64,000 nt of DNA from Marinomonas ushuaiensis DSM 15871 (GTDB lineage Bacteria > Pseudomonadota > Gammaproteobacteria > Pseudomonadales > Marinomonadaceae), in the NCBI RefSeq assembly GCF_000521805.1, contig NZ_JAMB01000013.1:16991-80990 (forward strand), given 5' to 3'. Shown here one piece after another: positions 44,297 through 54,432 of the stretch. Under the pieces are notes generated by a model that was not told the DNA's origin, made no database searches, and was given only the letters and a program-made list of their open reading frames with translations. How positions within the stretch are numbered: position 1 is the first letter of the stretch; every line of letters starts with the position of its first letter. Made by a program: the position numbers and the translations under genes.

Positions 44297-47200
44297 ATGA
44301 ATCTCACTTTAAAAAAAGCAATACCCTATTTCATTCTATTTTCAACACTGATGTCACTTTCAGGCCATGCTGACGATACAAAGACAATCTCAACAACACC
44401 CACAGCAGACAGAACAAAGCTCGATACAAATAACACGGAAGATAACGGTGTGAAAAACGACAGCGCTAACAATAACAATAACAATATGAGAGAGATTCTC
44501 AACAAAAGCCTGACAGACACAAACAACTACTACACAATAACACTACCAAACAAACTTAAAGTGCTACTAATAAGCGACCCTCAAGCAGAACGTTTTTCAG
44601 CCTCTTTATCTGTTAACGTGGGCAGTTTTCAGGATCCAGATCAACAACAAGGGCTTGCTCATTTTTTAGAACACATGCTTTTTTTAGGCACAGAAAAATA
44701 CCCAGAATCCGGCGACTACCAGTCTTTCATAAACATAAATGGTGGCTCGCATAACGCCTATACAAGTACAGACACCACCAACTTTCATTTCGATATAAAG
44801 CCCGACGCATACGAAGGCGGACTAGACCGATTTTCTCAGTTCTTCACCACACCATTATTTAGCGAATCCCTCACTCAGCGAGAAAAAAACGCAGTAGACT
44901 CAGAGTACAAAGCGAAATTCAAAAATGAAAGTCGACGCAATAACCAAGCATTTAAAACACTTATTAACTCAGAACATCCATATAACCACTTCACAGTAGG
45001 CAATTTAGACACGCTAAAAGACCTCCCAAACAATCCACTAAGAGAACAGCTACTCACTCTTTATAAGCAGAATTATTTTGCCGAAAATATGGCATTGGTC
45101 TTGGTCGCAAATCTATCATCAGATCGACTATCAACACTTGCTCATCAATATTTTTCAGACATTCCAAGCGGCACATTAAAAAACGAGGAACGCCACCCTA
45201 CACTCATTCCAATTGGAAAACCTCGCCTACAATTTGTTCGCTCGCTTATCGACAACAACACTTTATCTTTTTATTATCAAATCGACCCTCAAAGTGACAA
45301 CTACAAAACACAGCCAACACGTTATTTATCTTATATTCTAGGCAATGAAAACAAAGGCTCTTTGTTTTCATCCTTGAAGTCAGAAGGGCTTATTAACAGC
45401 ATTTCTGCCAGCACCAGCCCCGACTATGGTGACAATGCTTTTTTCTCTGTAAAAATGCACCTCACCAATGAAGGAATGGAAAAAATAGACATAGTCGCTA
45501 AACAACTATTTGCAACCATAACCCTATTAAGATCCTCTTCAATAAACCCTCTCTATCTTGACGAAGGCCTCAAACTTAGTCAGCTAATGTATAACAATCA
45601 AAGTTATGTTGACCCACAAACACTCGCCAGATCCTTGTCGTCCAGAATGTTAAAAATCCCAGTTGAAGATATATTAAGCAGCTTCCGTGTTGAGACAACA
45701 GCCAATAAGGAACAGGTAGCTCGTCTATTGCAACAACTCAATACTGAAAATTTATTAGTTCAAATTGCAACCAATAAAGATTTTCCCGAAAATTGGGCAG
45801 AAGAGCCTGTAATATGGAAAACAGAACCTTGGTATCAAAGCGAATACAGCAACAATGACTTTAGCCAATCCTTCTTAAATTTTGTCAACTTAGCTGTCAC
45901 TAGCACTTATGTAAGCCTGCCAGAAAAAAATAACTTCATTCCAGAATCATTGGATTTGATTGATGAAAAAGATGACATACCGTCTATCGTTTTCCAAAAA
46001 GAAGGCTTCACCTATTGGAATAAATCTGATTCAAGCTTCAAAAAGCCCGTTGCCATGAACTTCGTCACAATACGCTTCGATCATGCGACCGACACACCAG
46101 AAAATATATTATTAAACAGGTTATGGAGTCGGCTTTTTAACGACAGTGTCAGCGAGTCCACATACACTCCTTATGTCGCAGGGCTTGGTTTTAGCTTTTA
46201 CCCGCATGCGAATGGCGCAACACTGCGCACAAATGGCTATTCCGATAAACAAGGCACCTATATTACTTGGCTCATTGATCAACTTTTCTTATTCCGACCG
46301 AGCATAGAACGTTTTGAACTCGCTAAAAAGCAACTTGAGAAAGACCTTAGTAACCAAAAAAGTAGACAAGCATACAGCAATGCCAATTCAGCATTCAGCA
46401 CACTAATTACAAAAAGAAGTTTCACCACTAAAGAATTAGAAAAGGCCCTGACATCACTTTCATTAGAAGATTTATTGGCTTTTACAAAACAAGCCAGAGA
46501 GCACTTTGATATTGTTGGCTACAGCACTGGCAATATCACTAAAGAACAAACTGAAAAATTGGCACTCTCTCTTTATCAACGCTTTGACGGCCGTTTATTT
46601 CCAAGAACACCAATAGAAATTGAAACTAAACATTTAACAGCTCAACAAAAACTACATTATCAATTTGATTCAACCAGTGATGATAACGTCGTGCTTTACA
46701 CAATAATCAGTACTAGTACACAAAACCCAGAAACAACAAAAGAAGAGGCCATCACAGAAAAAGCGTATATTTCCATCCTTAAAAAGCTAATTAACAGCCC
46801 CTTTTATCAAGAACTCAGAACCGACAAGCAACTCGGCTATATTGTTGGAACACAAAATCTAAGCATACGAGACACGCCTATTTTAGGCTTATTAATTCAA
46901 TCTCCAAACAAAGACACACTAACCATTATTAATGCCATGCAAATCTTTCTAAAAGCACAAGAAAACAGATTAAAAACACTTCCAGAAGAAGAGTTTAATA
47001 CTGCCAAAAATGCACTATTGAATGAACTAAAAACAAAAGCTAAGAACCTAAGTGACAATGCATTTAATGAGTGGAGCCAAATTGCAAAAGGAGAAAAACA
47101 TCAGACAAGAGAAGAATGGATTAACACGGTAGAAAATCTCAAAGTGAGCGACTTTATTCGCTTCACAACAGACAAATTACAAGCAATTGAGTCCACAAAT

Positions 47201-47299
47201 ATTATTATTCATAACAAAAGCTTTCCAGCGGAGCTCATTGAAAAACACTGGGTGGAATCATCACCCTCATTTCTACTCCTTATCAATGCAGAACCATAA
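44297..47299 (+). CDS. Periplasmic M16-family zinc metalloprotease (pitrilysin-like)
   Basis: The 1000-residue protein is an insulinase/pitrilysin-type protease. A signal peptide (about 1-25, ending in SLSGHADD) is followed by a low-complexity stretch rich in Thr, Asp and Asn, including a run of six Asn at about 58-63. The inverted zinc motif HxxEH is at 122-126 (GLAHFLEHMLFLGTEKYPES), with the third ligand region in REKNAVDSEYKAKF and the substrate-binding segment near the C-terminus in FYQELRTDKQLGYIVGTQ. Four M16 repeats fit the length. Such proteases degrade small peptides in the periplasm; substrates are unknown. The gene stands alone after yciK. Confidence 0.93.
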   Translation: MNLTLKKAIPYFILFSTLMSLSGHADDTKTISTTPTADRTKLDTNNTEDNGVKNDSANNNNNNMREILNKSLTDTNNYYTITLPNKLKVLLISDPQAERFSASLSVNVGSFQDPDQQQGLAHFLEHMLFLGTEKYPESGDYQSFININGGSHNAYTSTDTTNFHFDIKPDAYEGGLDRFSQFFTTPLFSESLTQREKNAVDSEYKAKFKNESRRNNQAFKTLINSEHPYNHFTVGNLDTLKDLPNNPLREQLLTLYKQNYFAENMALVLVANLSSDRLSTLAHQYFSDIPSGTLKNEERHPTLIPIGKPRLQFVRSLIDNNTLSFYYQIDPQSDNYKTQPTRYLSYILGNENKGSLFSSLKSEGLINSISASTSPDYGDNAFFSVKMHLTNEGMEKIDIVAKQLFATITLLRSSSINPLYLDEGLKLSQLMYNNQSYVDPQTLARSLSSRMLKIPVEDILSSFRVETTANKEQVARLLQQLNTENLLVQIATNKDFPENWAEEPVIWKTEPWYQSEYSNNDFSQSFLNFVNLAVTSTYVSLPEKNNFIPESLDLIDEKDDIPSIVFQKEGFTYWNKSDSSFKKPVAMNFVTIRFDHATDTPENILLNRLWSRLFNDSVSESTYTPYVAGLGFSFYPHANGATLRTNGYSDKQGTYITWLIDQLFLFRPSIERFELAKKQLEKDLSNQKSRQAYSNANSAFSTLITKRSFTTKELEKALTSLSLEDLLAFTKQAREHFDIVGYSTGNITKEQTEKLALSLYQRFDGRLFPRTPIEIETKHLTAQQKLHYQFDSTSDDNVVLYTIISTSTQNPETTKEEAITEKAYISILKKLINSPFYQELRTDKQLGYIVGTQNLSIRDTPILGLLIQSPNKDTLTIINAMQIFLKAQENRLKTLPEEEFNTAKNALLNELKTKAKNLSDNAFNEWSQIAKGEKHQTREEWINTVENLKVSDFIRFTTDKLQAIESTNIIIHNKSFPAELIEKHWVESSPSFLLLINAEP

Positions 47300-47356
47300 A
47301 ATACAAATGAGACAGCAAAAAAATACAGAAAGTAGACTTAAAATAATTAAAAACCG

Positions 47357-47911
47357 TTAGCCACCGATCAATTGCTCTAACCTTTCTTCGTCACTCTCTG
47401 GCTTTTCACTAGTGTTCACAGAAGAACCAGACCTTACGGGTAAAATGCCTTTTCCGGCTGGAGAGAAATCCCCGACATCCGGCGTAATAACATCACTGGA
47501 TATATCGCCAGGCGGATTAGCTTGATCACCAAAAACACCAATTTCAGGCATCATCCGTAAACGTCTTTCTTGGATTTTCTCCGGTATATTACCCGTAAAT
47601 AAAACAGTGAAAGGCGCCTCTTCTGTACGTCGATTAACTTCGTCGTAAATTGCTTGTTCTCGCTTAGCAATCTCATTTTCTTCTAGATAAGAAGATACCC
47701 TCCCATCTGCTGCAATAACAACATTAGGACCTAACGTTGAAGTTGAGCGATCAACAGGGATAACGGAAACTTCTTCGCGGGAGCTTACTACTACTTGATG
47801 TTCACTGCGTATTATTTGATTACCATAAATAATATCGATAGGTTGACGCTCAATAGTTTGAGCATCAGTAAATAATGGCACAAAGCCAAGCACCCAAAAA
47901 GACTGTCTCAT
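47357..47911 (-). CDS. Exported hypothetical protein
   Basis: From the ATG at 47911, preceded by GAGGTGATT, this 184-residue protein begins with a hydrophobic export segment (MRQSFWVLGFVPLFTDAQ). I do not recognise the family. The mature part has a beta-rich N-terminal region (IDIIYGNQIIRSEHQVVVSS, then VVIAADGRVSSYLEENEIAK), a charged helical stretch around NEIAKREQAIYDEVNRRTEE, and a Pro/Gly/Ser-rich acidic C-terminus ending in EERLEQLIGG. No Cys or obvious catalytic motif is visible. It lies between the M16 protease (convergent) and fabV. A periplasmic or envelope role is likely from the signal only. Confidence 0.65.
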   Translation of the reverse strand: MRQSFWVLGFVPLFTDAQTIERQPIDIIYGNQIIRSEHQVVVSSREEVSVIPVDRSTSTLGPNVVIAADGRVSSYLEENEIAKREQAIYDEVNRRTEEAPFTVLFTGNIPEKIQERRLRMMPEIGVFGDQANPPGDISSDVITPDVGDFSPAGKGILPVRSGSSVNTSEKPESDEERLEQLIGG

Positions 47912-47961
47912 AATCACCTCAAACATGAATCCGTATACTATAAGAGATAAAAAGACATTAA

Positions 47962-47996
47962 AAAAGGAGCTCAGTTAATACTGAACTCCTTTTCTT
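47962..47996 (-). terminator. Intrinsic terminator of fabV
   Basis: AAAAGGAG and TCAGT pair with ACTGA and CTCCTTTT across a TAAT loop with one C-A mismatch. A run of six T residues follows on the minus strand, 20 bases past the fabV stop. Confidence 0.85.
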
Positions 47997-48014
47997 AATT
48001 ATCTTTAATCGGAA

Positions 48015-49217
48015 TTAAAGTGTAATCACATCAAAATCAGCAACAGGCTCAGCTTCCGCTTCGTAATCAACACCATCGACACCAAAGCCAAACAGTTTCA
48101 AGAACTCGTCTTTATAAAGCTGATAATCCGTTTCTGCAAATAAGTTAGCATCCGTAACTTGTGGCCAAAGGTCACGACATGCCTGCTGAACATCTTCACG
48201 CAATTCCCAATCATCCAAACGCAAACGATTTTTATCGTCTGTTAATTCAGATGGATTGTTATGATTGTACAAACGCTCAGAGAACAAACGGTAAATCTGA
48301 TCGATACAACCTTCATGAAGGCTCTTCTCTCGCATTATTTTGAAGACCATCGCCAAATATAAAGGCATAACAGGAATAGCAGAAGAAGCCTGTGTTACAA
48401 CGGATTTCAATACAGCAACATTCGCGCCGCCATTCAATGAAGCTAATTTACCGTCAATCGCAGCAGAAGCGCGATCTAAATCTTCTTTTGCCTTGCCTAG
48501 CGCGCCATGCCAATAAATAGGCCAAGTAATATCAGAACCGATATAAGAATAAGCAACAGTACGAACACCGTCAGCTAGAACTCCTGCTTCTTGCAAAGCC
48601 GACATCCAAAGTTCCCAATCTTGACCGCCCATAACCGTTGTCGTTGCCGTGATTTCTTCTTCTGTCGCCGGTTCGATTTCTGCCTCGATAATAACGTCTT
48701 TATTCGTATCAATAGCAGTAGATTTGTATGTCTCGCCAATAGGTTTAAGCACTGAACGAATCACTTCACCCGTTTCTGGCATTTTACGTACAGGAGAAGC
48801 CAGTGAGTAGACAACCATGTCTATTTGACCAAGATCTTCTTTAATCAAATCGATAACTTGTGCACGCGCTTCATTTGAAAAAGCATCGCCGTTTATGCTT
48901 TTAGAATAAAGTCCTTCTTCTTTTGCTACTTTGTCAAAGGCCGCTGAGTTATACCAACCCGCTGTACCTGTTTTTTTCTCAGTCCCTGGCTTTTCAAAGA
49001 AAACACCAATCGTTGCTGCACCAGAACCGAATGCTGCCGCAATTCGAGAAGACAAGCCATAGCCACTAGACGCACCGATCACAAGCACTTTTTTAGGACC
49101 ATTTTCCACTTGCCCTTTACTCTTAGTAAAAGCAATTTGGTTTCTTACATTCTGCTCACAACCTACTGGATGTGTTGTTGTACAAATAAATCCGCGAATC
49201 TTTGGTTTGATGATCAT
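48015..49217 (-). CDS. fabV: Trans-2-enoyl-ACP/CoA reductase FabV
   Basis: FabV is the NADH-dependent enoyl reductase that completes each cycle of fatty-acid elongation; it is naturally resistant to triclosan. The 400-residue length, N-terminus ([20 protein letters not shown]), NAD region [20 protein letters not shown] and the active-site YX8K ([18 protein letters not shown]) match FabV rather than FabI. The gene stands alone leftward with its own terminator. The region 49218-49396 between it and the divergent glycosyltransferase should carry both promoters. Confidence 0.96.
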   Translation of the reverse strand: MIIKPKIRGFICTTTHPVGCEQNVRNQIAFTKSKGQVENGPKKVLVIGASSGYGLSSRIAAAFGSGAATIGVFFEKPGTEKKTGTAGWYNSAAFDKVAKEEGLYSKSINGDAFSNEARAQVIDLIKEDLGQIDMVVYSLASPVRKMPETGEVIRSVLKPIGETYKSTAIDTNKDVIIEAEIEPATEEEITATTTVMGGQDWELWMSALQEAGVLADGVRTVAYSYIGSDITWPIYWHGALGKAKEDLDRASAAIDGKLASLNGGANVAVLKSVVTQASSAIPVMPLYLAMVFKIMREKSLHEGCIDQIYRLFSERLYNHNNPSELTDDKNRLRLDDWELREDVQQACRDLWPQVTDANLFAETDYQLYKDEFLKLFGFGVDGVDYEAEAEPVADFDVITL

Positions 49218-49396
49218 AATTATCTTCTCAACGTCATGTTTTGCTTACGTCTTGCCTGACAATTCCTACAAACGAGGCAGGCAACACAAATCTGTCCATC
49301 ATGATACAATAGCCGAACGAATATGTCCTGATTCTCGTTTAAATCCTGAATCTAAAAAGCCTTTTTCTTCAATAGAAAGTTTCAATAGAGAACACT

Positions 49397-50629
49397 GTGC
49401 ATTTACTTATTATTGGCTACGTCTGGCCTGAACCCAACTCCTCTGCTGCTGGTAGCCGTATGATGCAGTTACTCAATTGCTTCCATAAGAACCAGTGGGA
49501 AATCTCTTTTGCCAGCCCCGCTCAACAGACAGAGCACATGGCAGATTTATCTCTATTAGGCATCACGCCAGAAAGCATAGAACTGAACGATGCTTCTTTC
49601 GATCACTACATCGCTGATAAAAATCCTGATATCGTTATCTTCGATCGCTTTATGATGGAAGAACAGTTTGGCTGGCGCGTGGAAAAGTTCAGTCCAGATT
49701 CCTTAAGAGTATTAAATACAGAAGACCTTCATTCTTTGCGACAAGCAAGGCATTTGGCATTAAAGCAAAACCGAGAGTTTCAAATAGAAGATCTCTACAG
49801 CGACCACGGCATTCGAGAAATTGCAGCCATTCATCGCTGTGACCTAACTCTGATGATTTCCGAAACAGAAACTCAACTGATAATAGAGAAATTTCAAATT
49901 CCAGAAACACATCTCCTGCATTTGCCCTTTATGCTTCCTCCACCTAATGACATGGATACCCTTCCATCATTTGAAGAGCGAGAACACTTCATTAGTATTG
50001 GCAATTTCCGTCACGCCCCAAATTGGGATGCTGTATTGCAATTAAAAACGGAAATTTGGCCAAAAATTCGCAAACGCTTACCTAAAGCAGAACTTCATGT
50101 TTATGGTGCTTATCCGCCACCTAAAGCCACACAATTACATAATGTAAAAGAAGGATTCTTAGTGAAAGGTTGGGCAGAAGACGCACAACAAGTGATGCAA
50201 CATGCAAAAATTTGCTTAGCACCTTTACGATTTGGCGCAGGAATAAAAGGTAAACTGGTTGAAGCTATGCAAACGGGCACACCAAGCATAACAACCCATA
50301 TAGGTTCAGAATCCATGCATGGGAATTTGCCTTGGAATGGGGTTGTTACTGACGATAATGAAACCTTTATCGATGCTGCCGTATCACTCTATGAAGACAG
50401 AAGAAATTGGGAGTTAATGCAAAAAAATGGAAACCGAATTTTAGAATATCGCTACCAAGCAACACAATGGGAACAGGTACTCACAAAGCGGTTAATCGTA
50501 CAGAATCAACTCAAAAACAGCTTACGAAAGAAACACTTTTTAGGATTAATGCTAAGACACCATAGCTTGAAAAGTACGCAATATATGTCCCAATGGATTG
50601 AATTAAAAAATAAACTGACGGAAAAGTAA
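49397..50629 (+). CDS. GT4-type glycosyltransferase
   Basis: The 410-residue protein is a GT-B glycosyltransferase of the GT1/GT4 type. The N-terminal domain starts HLLIIGYVWPEPNSSAAGSR, and the C-terminal domain has FISIGNFRHAPNWDAVLQ, HVYGAYPPPK and the nucleotide-sugar region LAPLRFGAGIKGKLVEAMQT with the conserved Glu. Start is a GTG at 49397. Enzymes of this kind add sugars to polysaccharides, lipids or proteins. It stands alone without other polysaccharide genes, so the acceptor is unknown. An ORF starting further left in another frame is a shadow. Confidence 0.85.
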   Translation: MHLLIIGYVWPEPNSSAAGSRMMQLLNCFHKNQWEISFASPAQQTEHMADLSLLGITPESIELNDASFDHYIADKNPDIVIFDRFMMEEQFGWRVEKFSPDSLRVLNTEDLHSLRQARHLALKQNREFQIEDLYSDHGIREIAAIHRCDLTLMISETETQLIIEKFQIPETHLLHLPFMLPPPNDMDTLPSFEEREHFISIGNFRHAPNWDAVLQLKTEIWPKIRKRLPKAELHVYGAYPPPKATQLHNVKEGFLVKGWAEDAQQVMQHAKICLAPLRFGAGIKGKLVEAMQTGTPSITTHIGSESMHGNLPWNGVVTDDNETFIDAAVSLYEDRRNWELMQKNGNRILEYRYQATQWEQVLTKRLIVQNQLKNSLRKKHFLGLMLRHHSLKSTQYMSQWIELKNKLTEK

Positions 50630-50676
50630 TATTGAAATAGCCAAGGACTGGCCTATTGAAAAAATCTGGAAACAAA

Positions 50677-50871
50677 TTAATTACTGACGAATGGACTTTT
50701 CGCTTCGCGCTCTCTAACTTTCTTCATAACAGCAAGCTGAGAAGCTTTATTCATAGCTCCCCACAAACTAATTTCTTTACCCGTTCGATAACAGCCAGTA
50801 CAAACATCCTCTTCATTTAAGAAGCAAATATTCACACAAGGGGATTTCACTTGAGGTTTTGCTTTTGTCAT
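50677..50871 (-). CDS. DUF1289 family small protein
   Basis: From the ATG at 50871 this 64-residue protein carries the DUF1289 pattern: KSPCVNICFLNEEDVCTGCY followed by R-T-G-K-E-I-S-x-W. The four Cys suggest a metal or Fe-S site, but no function is proven. The start follows AAAAGGG; a longer in-frame reading begins 17 codons upstream. It is a solitary leftward gene between the glycosyltransferase and the yebC-family gene terminator. Confidence 0.85.
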   Translation of the reverse strand: MTKAKPQVKSPCVNICFLNEEDVCTGCYRTGKEISLWGAMNKASQLAVMKKVREREAKSPFVSN

Positions 50872-50933
50872 AACCCTTTTCCCTCTGTTTTTAATTTCAC
50901 TCAAATCGCTTAGTTCTCTCAAGCGCTACACAT

Positions 50934-50973
50934 AAAAAAACTCTGGTAAAACAGACGTTTCACCAGAGTTTTT
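50934..50973 (-). terminator. Intrinsic terminator of the YebC-family gene
   Basis: ACTCTGGT pairs with ACCAGAGT, with further pairing AAAC/GTTT above one mismatch. Seven T residues follow on the minus strand, 16 bases past the stop. Confidence 0.85.
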
Positions 50974-50988
50974 AAAATTTTATAGAAC

Positions 50989-51705
50989 TTAATATTCAGC
51001 GTCGTGATATACGTTTTGAACATCGTCTAAATCATTCAATAAATCAAGAAACAGTTCGAATTTCTCTAACTCTTCACCTTCAATCGGTGATGTATTTTGA
51101 GCAACAAATTGAATTTCATCGACTTCAAATTCAATCTCACCAAGTGCTTCAATTAATGCAGACTTCGCTTTACCGTAATCTGTATTTGGGGCAAATACGG
51201 TGACTTTTCCATCTTCTAATTCAATGTCAGTAACATCTACATCAGCCATCATCAAAGCATCGAGTACGACTTCTTCGTCGTTACCTTCAAATACAAAAAT
51301 CGCACTGTGATCAAACATATGACTCACACTGCCTTGACCACCAATTTTGCATTTCACTTTATTGAAACAAGTACGCACATCACCAAAAGTACGGTTTGGG
51401 TTATCCGATAAACAGTCGATAATGACCATGGTGTTACCCGGTCCAAAACCTTCATAACGCGCCGTATCAAAATCTTCGCCACCGCCGCCTTTCGCTTTAT
51501 CAATGGCTTTATCAATAACGTGAGTTGGCACTTGATCTTTTTTCGCACGATCAATCATTGAACGCAACGCCAAATTACCATTAGGGTCAATACCACCGGA
51601 TTTTGCACACACATAAATTTCACGGCCGTACTTACTATACACCTTGGCTTTTTGATCAGACGTTTTTGCCATGGACTCTTTGCGGTTTTGAAAGGCTCTG
51701 CCCAT
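50989..51705 (-). CDS. YebC/PmpR-family protein (YeeN type)
   Basis: The 238-residue protein matches the YebC/PmpR/TACO1 family. It begins [20 protein letters not shown], then [59 protein letters not shown] and a C-terminal alpha-beta domain. The start with MGR and the phrase [17 protein letters not shown] place it closer to E. coli YeeN than to YebC. Family members are DNA-binding regulators or act in translation of difficult peptides. Targets here are unknown. Confidence 0.92.
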   Translation of the reverse strand: MGRAFQNRKESMAKTSDQKAKVYSKYGREIYVCAKSGGIDPNGNLALRSMIDRAKKDQVPTHVIDKAIDKAKGGGGEDFDTARYEGFGPGNTMVIIDCLSDNPNRTFGDVRTCFNKVKCKIGGQGSVSHMFDHSAIFVFEGNDEEVVLDALMMADVDVTDIELEDGKVTVFAPNTDYGKAKSALIEALGEIEFEVDEIQFVAQNTSPIEGEELEKFELFLDLLNDLDDVQNVYHDAEY

Positions 51706-51860
51706 TACATTTTCCTATTCTATGAAATCTTAAAGACCAGATTCTAACGTGTCGCTCAAAAAGAAGGAACTGTTAGCCTCTTATAAATCACATAAAATCT
51801 ATATTTTGATAGAAGAAAACATTTGCAAACGTATGAGCCACTTTGTAAAAAAATATACAG

Positions 51861-52775
51861 CTACAGGTTTGAAATACGATCCGACTTCAGCATACGTTCA
51901 ATCTGTTGGTCTTTTTGGCGCCATAGATCGTTTACCCATGTTTGAAAATAAACTCTATACTCCGCATCGCTTTGATAATCGCCCAGCAATGAACTATCAA
52001 TTGGTAACATTCGAGTATGTACTTTCACTTCTGAGACTTTTCCACAAAGATAATCAAAAAAGCTTGGAATACCCTCAGGGTAGATAATGGTTACATCGAT
52101 TAAATAATGCAGTTTGCCATCCATTGCATTTAGTGCAAAAGACAATCCACCTGCTTTAGGCAATAACAAATGTTTAAAAGTACTAGACTGCTGATCGTGC
52201 TTTTCTGCTGTAAAACGTGTTCCTTCCAAAAAGTTCATAATAGAAACGGGGAAGTACTGGAATTTATCACACGCTTTCTTCGTCGCCTCTATGTCTTTCC
52301 CTTTGAGCTCAGGGCGTTTTTTTAATAGCGCTTGGCTATAACGTTTCATAAAAGGGAATTCTAGCGCCCACCACGCCAACCCTATGAAAGGCACCCAAAT
52401 GAGTTCACGCTTTAGAAAAAATTTAATAAAAGGAATTTTGCGATTAAAAATGCGCTGCAGTATTAAAATATCAACCCAAGATTGATGATTCGATGTGATC
52501 ATATACCAATCTTTAAGTGACAACTCATGACCGCCTGAGATATTCACGACAGTTTGTCCTAAATATTTCTGGTTGATGTTATTAACGCCGATCCACATTG
52601 TCGCAATATGATCTAAAATAACATTTAAAACGGCGCGAACAGAAGAGAATGGCAAAACAACTTTACACAAAGCCAAAATCATCACTGGGATAAAGCACAG
52701 TAAGGTGTTTAAAATAATCAAAAAGAAAGACAAACTGCCTTTCAATATGGAAACAATAGGCATAACAAAGCTCAA
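51861..52775 (-). CDS. PlsC-type acyltransferase, YihG-like
   Basis: The 304-residue inner-membrane protein belongs to the lysophosphatidic-acid acyltransferase family. An N-terminal hydrophobic region (FFLIILNTLLCFIPVMILAL) is followed by the HX4D catalytic motif in ITSNHQSWVDILIL, block II near FIKFFLKRELIWVPFIG, and block III FLEGTRFTAEKH. This pattern matches E. coli YihG, which makes phosphatidic acid with a distinct acyl preference. It is leftward and alone. A frame on the other strand at 51749-52087 overlaps it and is a shadow. Confidence 0.88.
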   Translation of the reverse strand: MSFVMPIVSILKGSLSFFLIILNTLLCFIPVMILALCKVVLPFSSVRAVLNVILDHIATMWIGVNNINQKYLGQTVVNISGGHELSLKDWYMITSNHQSWVDILILQRIFNRKIPFIKFFLKRELIWVPFIGLAWWALEFPFMKRYSQALLKKRPELKGKDIEATKKACDKFQYFPVSIMNFLEGTRFTAEKHDQQSSTFKHLLLPKAGGLSFALNAMDGKLHYLIDVTIIYPEGIPSFFDYLCGKVSEVKVHTRMLPIDSSLLGDYQSDAEYRVYFQTWVNDLWRQKDQQIERMLKSDRISNL

Positions 52776-52901
52776 TAGATATAAATTAAGCCAATATTAC
52801 TAAAGGATACTCAGCATTGGAAATCCTCATTATTTACACTCAGCCCAAGTAGCCAGCTTTAGTATAAAAACTGTATAGTAAACATACGATTAGAACAGGT
52901 A

Positions 52902-52907
52902 TATAAT
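52902..52907 (+). promoter_or_regulatory. Candidate -10 element for the BaeSR-like operon
   Basis: A perfect TATAAT lies about 100 bases before the sensor-kinase start, in a 232-base gap between divergent genes. No convincing -35 box is seen at the right distance, so the call is tentative. Confidence 0.35.
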
Positions 52908-53007
52908 ACGCTTCAATATCAAAGGTTATTGCCAAAATATTGATGATTACCCATCCCCCTGTCAGCTATATTTCTGCAGGACTTTATATAGGATTTCAAA
53001 CCCAGCT

Positions 53008-54414
53008 ATGACTATCCCAAAAGGGTTAAAGATTCGCCATAAAATATTCTTAGTTTTTATCTTAAGTAATGTTTTACTTATCGTTTCCATGTGGCAAGTA
53101 TTTCAGTGGAGTTTTGACAAAGGCTTTGTTTCCTACGCAACGGAGCGTGATCGTGATTTCTTAGAGCAGATGGCCAGCAGAACAGCAAATCTTTATGTCT
53201 ATTACGATGACTGGTATTTTTTAGTACAAGAAAGCCGAATGGAAGGAGACTGGCATCAAGCAAAGCTTGAGAACTTACGAGATTTAATTCCACCACCAAG
53301 CACACCTAATTTAGACCTCATTTATCCATCACAATATTATCGCCAGCGTTTCTTATTATTTGATAATGAGAAAAAACCTATTATTGGTGAAATCACTTTT
53401 AATGATGCAGAAACGCATTCAATTATAGTAAACAAAAAAATTGTCGGTTATGTTGGTTTACGCTCAATAAGAGAGTTGGTACAAGATCAGACTCTTCGCT
53501 TTGTTCGCCAACAAGGCGAGGCTTTTTTACTTATCTCTGCTTTTATGTTGGCTATTGCAGCATTGCTGACTTGGCCTTTAGCGCAATGGTTAAGCCGCCC
53601 GCTTTGCTCTATGCAAAGAGCAACTCAAAAATTAGCAGAAGGCAAATTTGACACTAGAATTGAAGTAAAGGGCTCAGACGAACTCGCTGACCTTAGTCGT
53701 AATCTCAATAATTTAGCCAGTACGTTAGAACATACAAGGGAAGCTCGTAAACGCTGGGTTGCAGATACAGCTCACGAACTGAGAACGCCAGTTGCTATAT
53801 TAAGAGGTGAAATTGAAGCAATGCAAGATGGCATTATTAAAGTCTCGCCAGATAGTTTAGCCTCCTTGCAACAGGAAACACTTCATATCGCACGTTTAAT
53901 TGATGACTTAAATCAGTTATCAATGCACGATACAGGTAGCTTGAATTATGAAATGGAAGATGTATCTCTTAATGACATCATTGAACAAACTGTTCAATCC
54001 ATGGCGCTCCCTTTTAAAGAAGCAGATTTAGAATTAGAGTTTGAAAATTCTCAGAAACACCCTATTGTAATGACTGGTGACACGGATCGATTACACCAAC
54101 TTTTTGCAAACTTAATGAATAACTCATTAAAGTACACAAATGCACCAGGGAAATTAAAAGTGCTGCTTTCAAAACATAACAAGAAAGCCGTTATTCTTTT
54201 AGAAGACAGCGCTCCGGGTGTGAGCGAAGAAGACAAAGATAAGATTTTCGAGCAATTTTACCGGGTCGAGAATTCAAGAAATAGAGCGACCGGCGGCAGA
54301 GGTTTAGGGCTAACCATTTGCTCTAGTATTGTAGATGGGCACCAAGGCACGATTGGCGCTTATCACTCTCCAGATGGTGGCTTAGGAATAAGAATAGAAT
54401 TCCCTTTAAATTAA
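53008..54414 (+). CDS. BaeS-like sensor histidine kinase
   Basis: The 468-residue inner-membrane kinase has membrane helices at about 12-32 and 172-190, a periplasmic sensor of about 135 residues between them, a HAMP segment, then HisKA with His256 (VADTAHELRTPVAILRGEIE) and an ATPase domain with N box LFANLMNNSLKYT, G1 EDSAPGVSEED and G2 GGRGLGLTIC. The DSAPG form of G1 is typical of BaeS. BaeS senses envelope stress and drug-like compounds through BaeR. Its partner regulator follows after 18 bases. No RND efflux genes of the MdtABC type lie nearby, so the regulon is elsewhere and the stimulus unknown. Confidence 0.9.
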   Translation: MTIPKGLKIRHKIFLVFILSNVLLIVSMWQVFQWSFDKGFVSYATERDRDFLEQMASRTANLYVYYDDWYFLVQESRMEGDWHQAKLENLRDLIPPPSTPNLDLIYPSQYYRQRFLLFDNEKKPIIGEITFNDAETHSIIVNKKIVGYVGLRSIRELVQDQTLRFVRQQGEAFLLISAFMLAIAALLTWPLAQWLSRPLCSMQRATQKLAEGKFDTRIEVKGSDELADLSRNLNNLASTLEHTREARKRWVADTAHELRTPVAILRGEIEAMQDGIIKVSPDSLASLQQETLHIARLIDDLNQLSMHDTGSLNYEMEDVSLNDIIEQTVQSMALPFKEADLELEFENSQKHPIVMTGDTDRLHQLFANLMNNSLKYTNAPGKLKVLLSKHNKKAVILLEDSAPGVSEEDKDKIFEQFYRVENSRNRATGGRGLGLTICSSIVDGHQGTIGAYHSPDGGLGIRIEFPLN

Positions 54415-54432
54415 TACGGAAAGAATAATATT

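Noticed and set aside
49207..49431. 74-codon plus-strand frame before the glycosyltransferase
   Set aside because: It spans the divergent promoter region and overlaps both neighbours in other frames; no family pattern.
50633..50662. Hairpin after the glycosyltransferase as an intrinsic terminator
   Set aside because: The stem (AATAG/CTATT with a bulge) is short and no T-run follows in the direction of the gene.
51749..52087. 112-codon plus-strand frame between the YebC-family gene and the acyltransferase
   Set aside because: Two thirds of it is antisense to the acyltransferase gene, it lacks a family pattern, and its first part has no convincing ribosome-binding site.
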